Source: Hypsibius dujardini
Taxonomy: Eukaryota > Tardigrada > Eutardigrada > Parachela > Hypsibiidae
Length of the DNA stretch: 31,945 bases
Assembly (NCBI GenBank): GCA_001579985.1
Contig: LRSR01003246.1
Coordinates: 1-31,945 of the forward strand
Direction: 5' to 3'
The notes beneath the pieces were generated by a model that was not told the origin of the DNA, did not search any database, and saw nothing but the letters and a program-made list of their open reading frames with translations. A program made the position numbers and the translations under genes. Below are positions 29,458-31,945 of the stretch, in pieces (within the stretch, counting starts at the first letter, position 1; every line of letters starts with the position of its first letter).

Positions 29458-30596
29458 CAAACAGTGATCCACCGATAGAGGTATTGGAAAATCGAGTGCT
29501 TCAGTCACAGACTCGTCCGATAATTGCACTATCTCTCTGCAATAAGAAAACTTGCAGCTAAGACTTTTAGCAAAAATTAAACTTCAAAAAATTTCCTTAA
29601 ATATTTCTCTTGAAAAAGTTACTTTAAAAAATCTCAGTTAAACCCGAAACTGCAAAAATAAAATGATAGATATCGAAAAACGAATTTTTTCTTTTTGTTT
29701 ACCTAAGACCCATTTTCGTCGAATCCTTCCAGGAACAAGATTCACTAGTTTTCCCAGACCTTCCTGAATGAGGAAGTTTTTTTCATTTACCGTAATGGCT
29801 GAGCCCTCCGCGTTGTTTTCAAAGCCGATTTTCAGCAAAACACCAATACAGCGCTCAAAACGAATTTTTTAGATCAAAATATGTCTAGTGTTTACAATGT
29901 TACTTTTGACGGCCCTCGCGGATCAAAGAAAAAGCTAGGATCTCGCGGCGGACGCGTTGAGGAAATTTTTAGGGAGGAGAACTTCCCCTTATACCATCAT
30001 CAACACTTCTCTGATCCTCAGTTTGATAAAATTGAAAAATTCTAAAAGATTGGCTTGGCTGCTTAAAGGGACTAATTAACATACTTTATGAAATCGCAAA
30101 ATAACAAAAACTGAGAAAGTTGTAGAAGAAATAGCGCGTCTCGTTTAGGCAGAAAAAGCATCCAGGATATCGCTGTTTTCTGATCATTGGCGAGTTTGGT
30201 GTGTGGACACGCAATTAATTGTTAAATTGAAGAATTGTTTTTATTTTCGTATAGGGTACTAAAATATCTAGTTTTTGGCGTTTGAAGTTTCTTTTATTTT
30301 TCGACTTGAGGGAAAGGGGATTTGGTTGAACTTAGTCTCAAAAGTAGGATTACACATAGTAATTGCCCGAATTGTGATAAACATAACATCGTTCACAAAT
30401 TCAGGCGAGCCAATACGAGCAGCAGTGTGCCATACTTAATTGACAATCGAACTCATGGCGAAAACGTGTGCTTATAAACGAGTTTTAACTTACGTGAGTA
30501 TCAAAGAGAAACAATGAATAATTGCTGAGAGATAATGTTCACTTAATCTATTGAATTGCCGAGAGCTCAACAGTTTTCCAGTTGGGAGACACTGGA
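29458..30596. other. Region downstream of receptor 2, no confident gene
   Basis: AT-rich and mostly featureless. One 54-codon ATG-to-stop frame on the plus strand (29881-30045: MSSVYNVTFDGPRGSKKKLG, ending DPQFDKIEKF) has charged, protein-like composition, and a minus-strand frame lies at 29638-29838. Neither is recognised, and I would not call them genes on this evidence. The 3' UTR of receptor 2 should fall at the right end. Confidence 0.5.
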
Positions 30597-31343
30597 TCAG
30601 CCAACAGGTCTTTGGGATGACTCGAAATGTTTCCGCTCCAACATCCACCAGCGGCCGTCTTCTTTTGATATTTTGTTCAACCTAGAAACAAAGAAATAAA
30701 ATTAAGATTTCATGTTCGAGATGTTTTACCGGAAGGATGTGGGCCATTGACATTTGTTTTACCGTAGATAGATCAAAAGTGCAATAACTAATATTCCCAA
30801 AAGTACTACTCCAAATGCCAAGCTGTATTGGAGGTCGCCGGTTGCTACAAAAACTAAAATTATTTCATATAATTCAGAGGAAGCATCTGAATGAGTAATT
30901 GCTCGATACCCCTCAACTGCTCCAACGTACCAGTATTCAGGCAAGCTCTCGATTCGCCATGAAACCCGCAAAAGGGACTGTCAGGAACCGGCCACGCTGT
31001 AGACCATACTATGAGACCAGTATTACGCATTCTCAACTGCACGTCGTCCTGACTCAAAACGATCTGCATAATTTATCAGAAATATTATGGGATTTTTCTC
31101 TTATAGTCTTTGAGCGATAAAACAGCAATAATAATACACCGTTATGTTCCCGGTGACTGGGTCCAGCTGAGTAACAACCATCGGAATCATTCGCTCCCCA
31201 ACCGCGTCAATTGTCACCGCTGCTATTTTATCGCTAGTGAAGGTCCGATTTTTGAATCGTGCTGCGATTTTGCGTCCACCAAATTGATCGATGCGCTGAT
31301 TGTTGAAATTTAACGACGTATGTTTCCGAATCTCCTCTACAAC
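30597..31343 (-). CDS. Second natriuretic-peptide-receptor-like gene lacking a cyclase (3' part only)
   Basis: Exons in transcription order: 31343-31140, 31063-30931, 30844-30763, 30681-30597; 168 codons including the stop. The first carries the end of an ANF-receptor-type ectodomain (GRKIAARFKNRTF, AAVTIDAVGERMIPMVVTQ). The second holds the juxtamembrane region IVWSTAWPVPDSPFCGFHGE with RAC, the same CGF...C pair as in receptor 1. The third is a membrane segment (YSLAFGVVLLGILVIALLIY). The fourth gives a tail of about 28 aa (RLNKISKEDGRWWMLERKHF) ending at a stop. Exon boundaries and phases (0-0, 0-1, 1-2, 2-stop) match the last four exons of receptor 1, so the two are paralogues on opposite strands. 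Upstream exons were not recognised between 31344 and the window end. The gene may continue outside, or be truncated by the inverted-repeat element at 31549. Confidence 0.75.
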
Positions 31344-31548
31344 CTGGAAAAATCACCGTGACCTTCAAAATGAGTTTGCTGTTTTGTAGAAAGAGGGTTC
31401 TTCGAATCACGTAGTTTTTATACCGGTTATTCCTGTTTCCGATCGGCACGCTCAACGGATGGGTCATACATATTTTTTTATCAACAGTCATGCTCAAACA
31501 GTGCCATTTCATTGAAGGCCAGCCTGTGCGGCTATAAAGAGTACCAAG

Positions 31549-31691
31549 CAAACGCGGTGGGTTGAATCGGTCGGGTGGCAGAGGGCGCCACAAAAGTAAA
31601 GTTAGATTAGCGCTGTTTACAATTTAAACTTCTGATGCCCTCCGCCACCCGACCGATTCAACCCATGTAGCGATTCAACCCGCCACGTTTG
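31549..31691. mobile_element. Short inverted-repeat (MITE-like) element
   Basis: Outer arms (31549-31569 and 31671-31691, CAAACGCGGTGGGTTGAATCG and complement) match at 19 of 21 positions. Inside them 28-bp arms (31559-31586 and 31637-31664) pair with one mismatch. The word GGGTTGAATCG thus occurs once on the left and twice, inverted, on the right, so the left end can pair with either. No coding capacity; no target duplication seen. Confidence 0.7.
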
Positions 31692-31945
31692 ATTGGTAGT
31701 GATCAATTAGACTGTTAATCTATTGCATCATAAGTGTTGGACAGCATGAGAAAGATGAGAAACCATCCCTTCGCCAACCAACGTAAAATGGATACTAATG
31801 TGAGATAGCAGCAAAATCTAATGAACTCCATCAGCATGGTCTAGATCCATTAGCATAGAATGAACATTAAGTACACCTGCATGTGATAATATTATAGATT
31901 CGTGACCCAACGCCTTAGGGGCCTTTCACATATTACGTAATCAAG
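31692..31945. other. Right edge of window, nothing identified
   Basis: No exon matching the missing upstream part of receptor 2 could be recognised here. Confidence 0.5.

Noticed and set aside
29881-30045. 54-aa charged microprotein
   Set aside because: Clean ATG-to-stop frame, but short, isolated in AT-rich DNA, without homology or expression evidence.

Overview
This window is animal nuclear DNA, not bacterial or viral. Every confident gene is split by GT-AG introns, most of them short (about 60-120 bp) unless a repeat sits inside. Two genes (PYROXD1, Sec16) are conserved animal housekeeping genes. Compact introns plus natriuretic-peptide-receptor-like genes suggest a small-genome invertebrate, possibly an ecdysozoan such as a tardigrade. 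That placement is inference; no rRNA or mitochondrial marker is present to test it.

Layout. (1) 1-2514, minus strand: PYROXD1, eight exons, missing only its last roughly 25 codons beyond the window edge. (2) 2515-3624: divergent intergenic region. (3) 3625-12646, plus strand: Sec16, the COPII/ER-exit-site scaffold, eight exons and 2031 aa, with an unusual charged helical N-terminal extension. (4) 13391-18921, plus strand: a 12-exon receptor with a natriuretic-peptide-receptor-type ectodomain, one membrane segment and a tail of about 50 aa, without kinase or cyclase domains. (5) 18.9-26.2 kb: a transposon graveyard with a decayed Tc1/mariner-like copy, a decayed hAT copy, and gene-poor sequence. 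(6) 26592-27846, plus strand: a complete four-exon gene for a 216-aa secreted protein of unknown family made of two related modules. (7) 28.7-29.45 kb: a non-autonomous hAT-like element with an 8-bp target duplication. (8) 30597-31343, minus strand: the 3' end of a second receptor with the same exon plan as the first, also lacking a cyclase.

Three themes recur. Introns of three unrelated genes carry (CTGT)n/(CAGA)n tetranucleotide tracts, one with a TCTG/CCTG composition like the human CNBP intron repeat. Receptor introns carry several foldback or MITE-like elements that account for most of their excess length. Two cyclase-less receptor genes lie on opposite strands with a secreted-protein gene between them; a functional link among the three is only a hypothesis.

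PYROXD1 (protection of tRNA ligase from oxidation) and Sec16 (secretory traffic) are not known to work together. They share only an upstream region.
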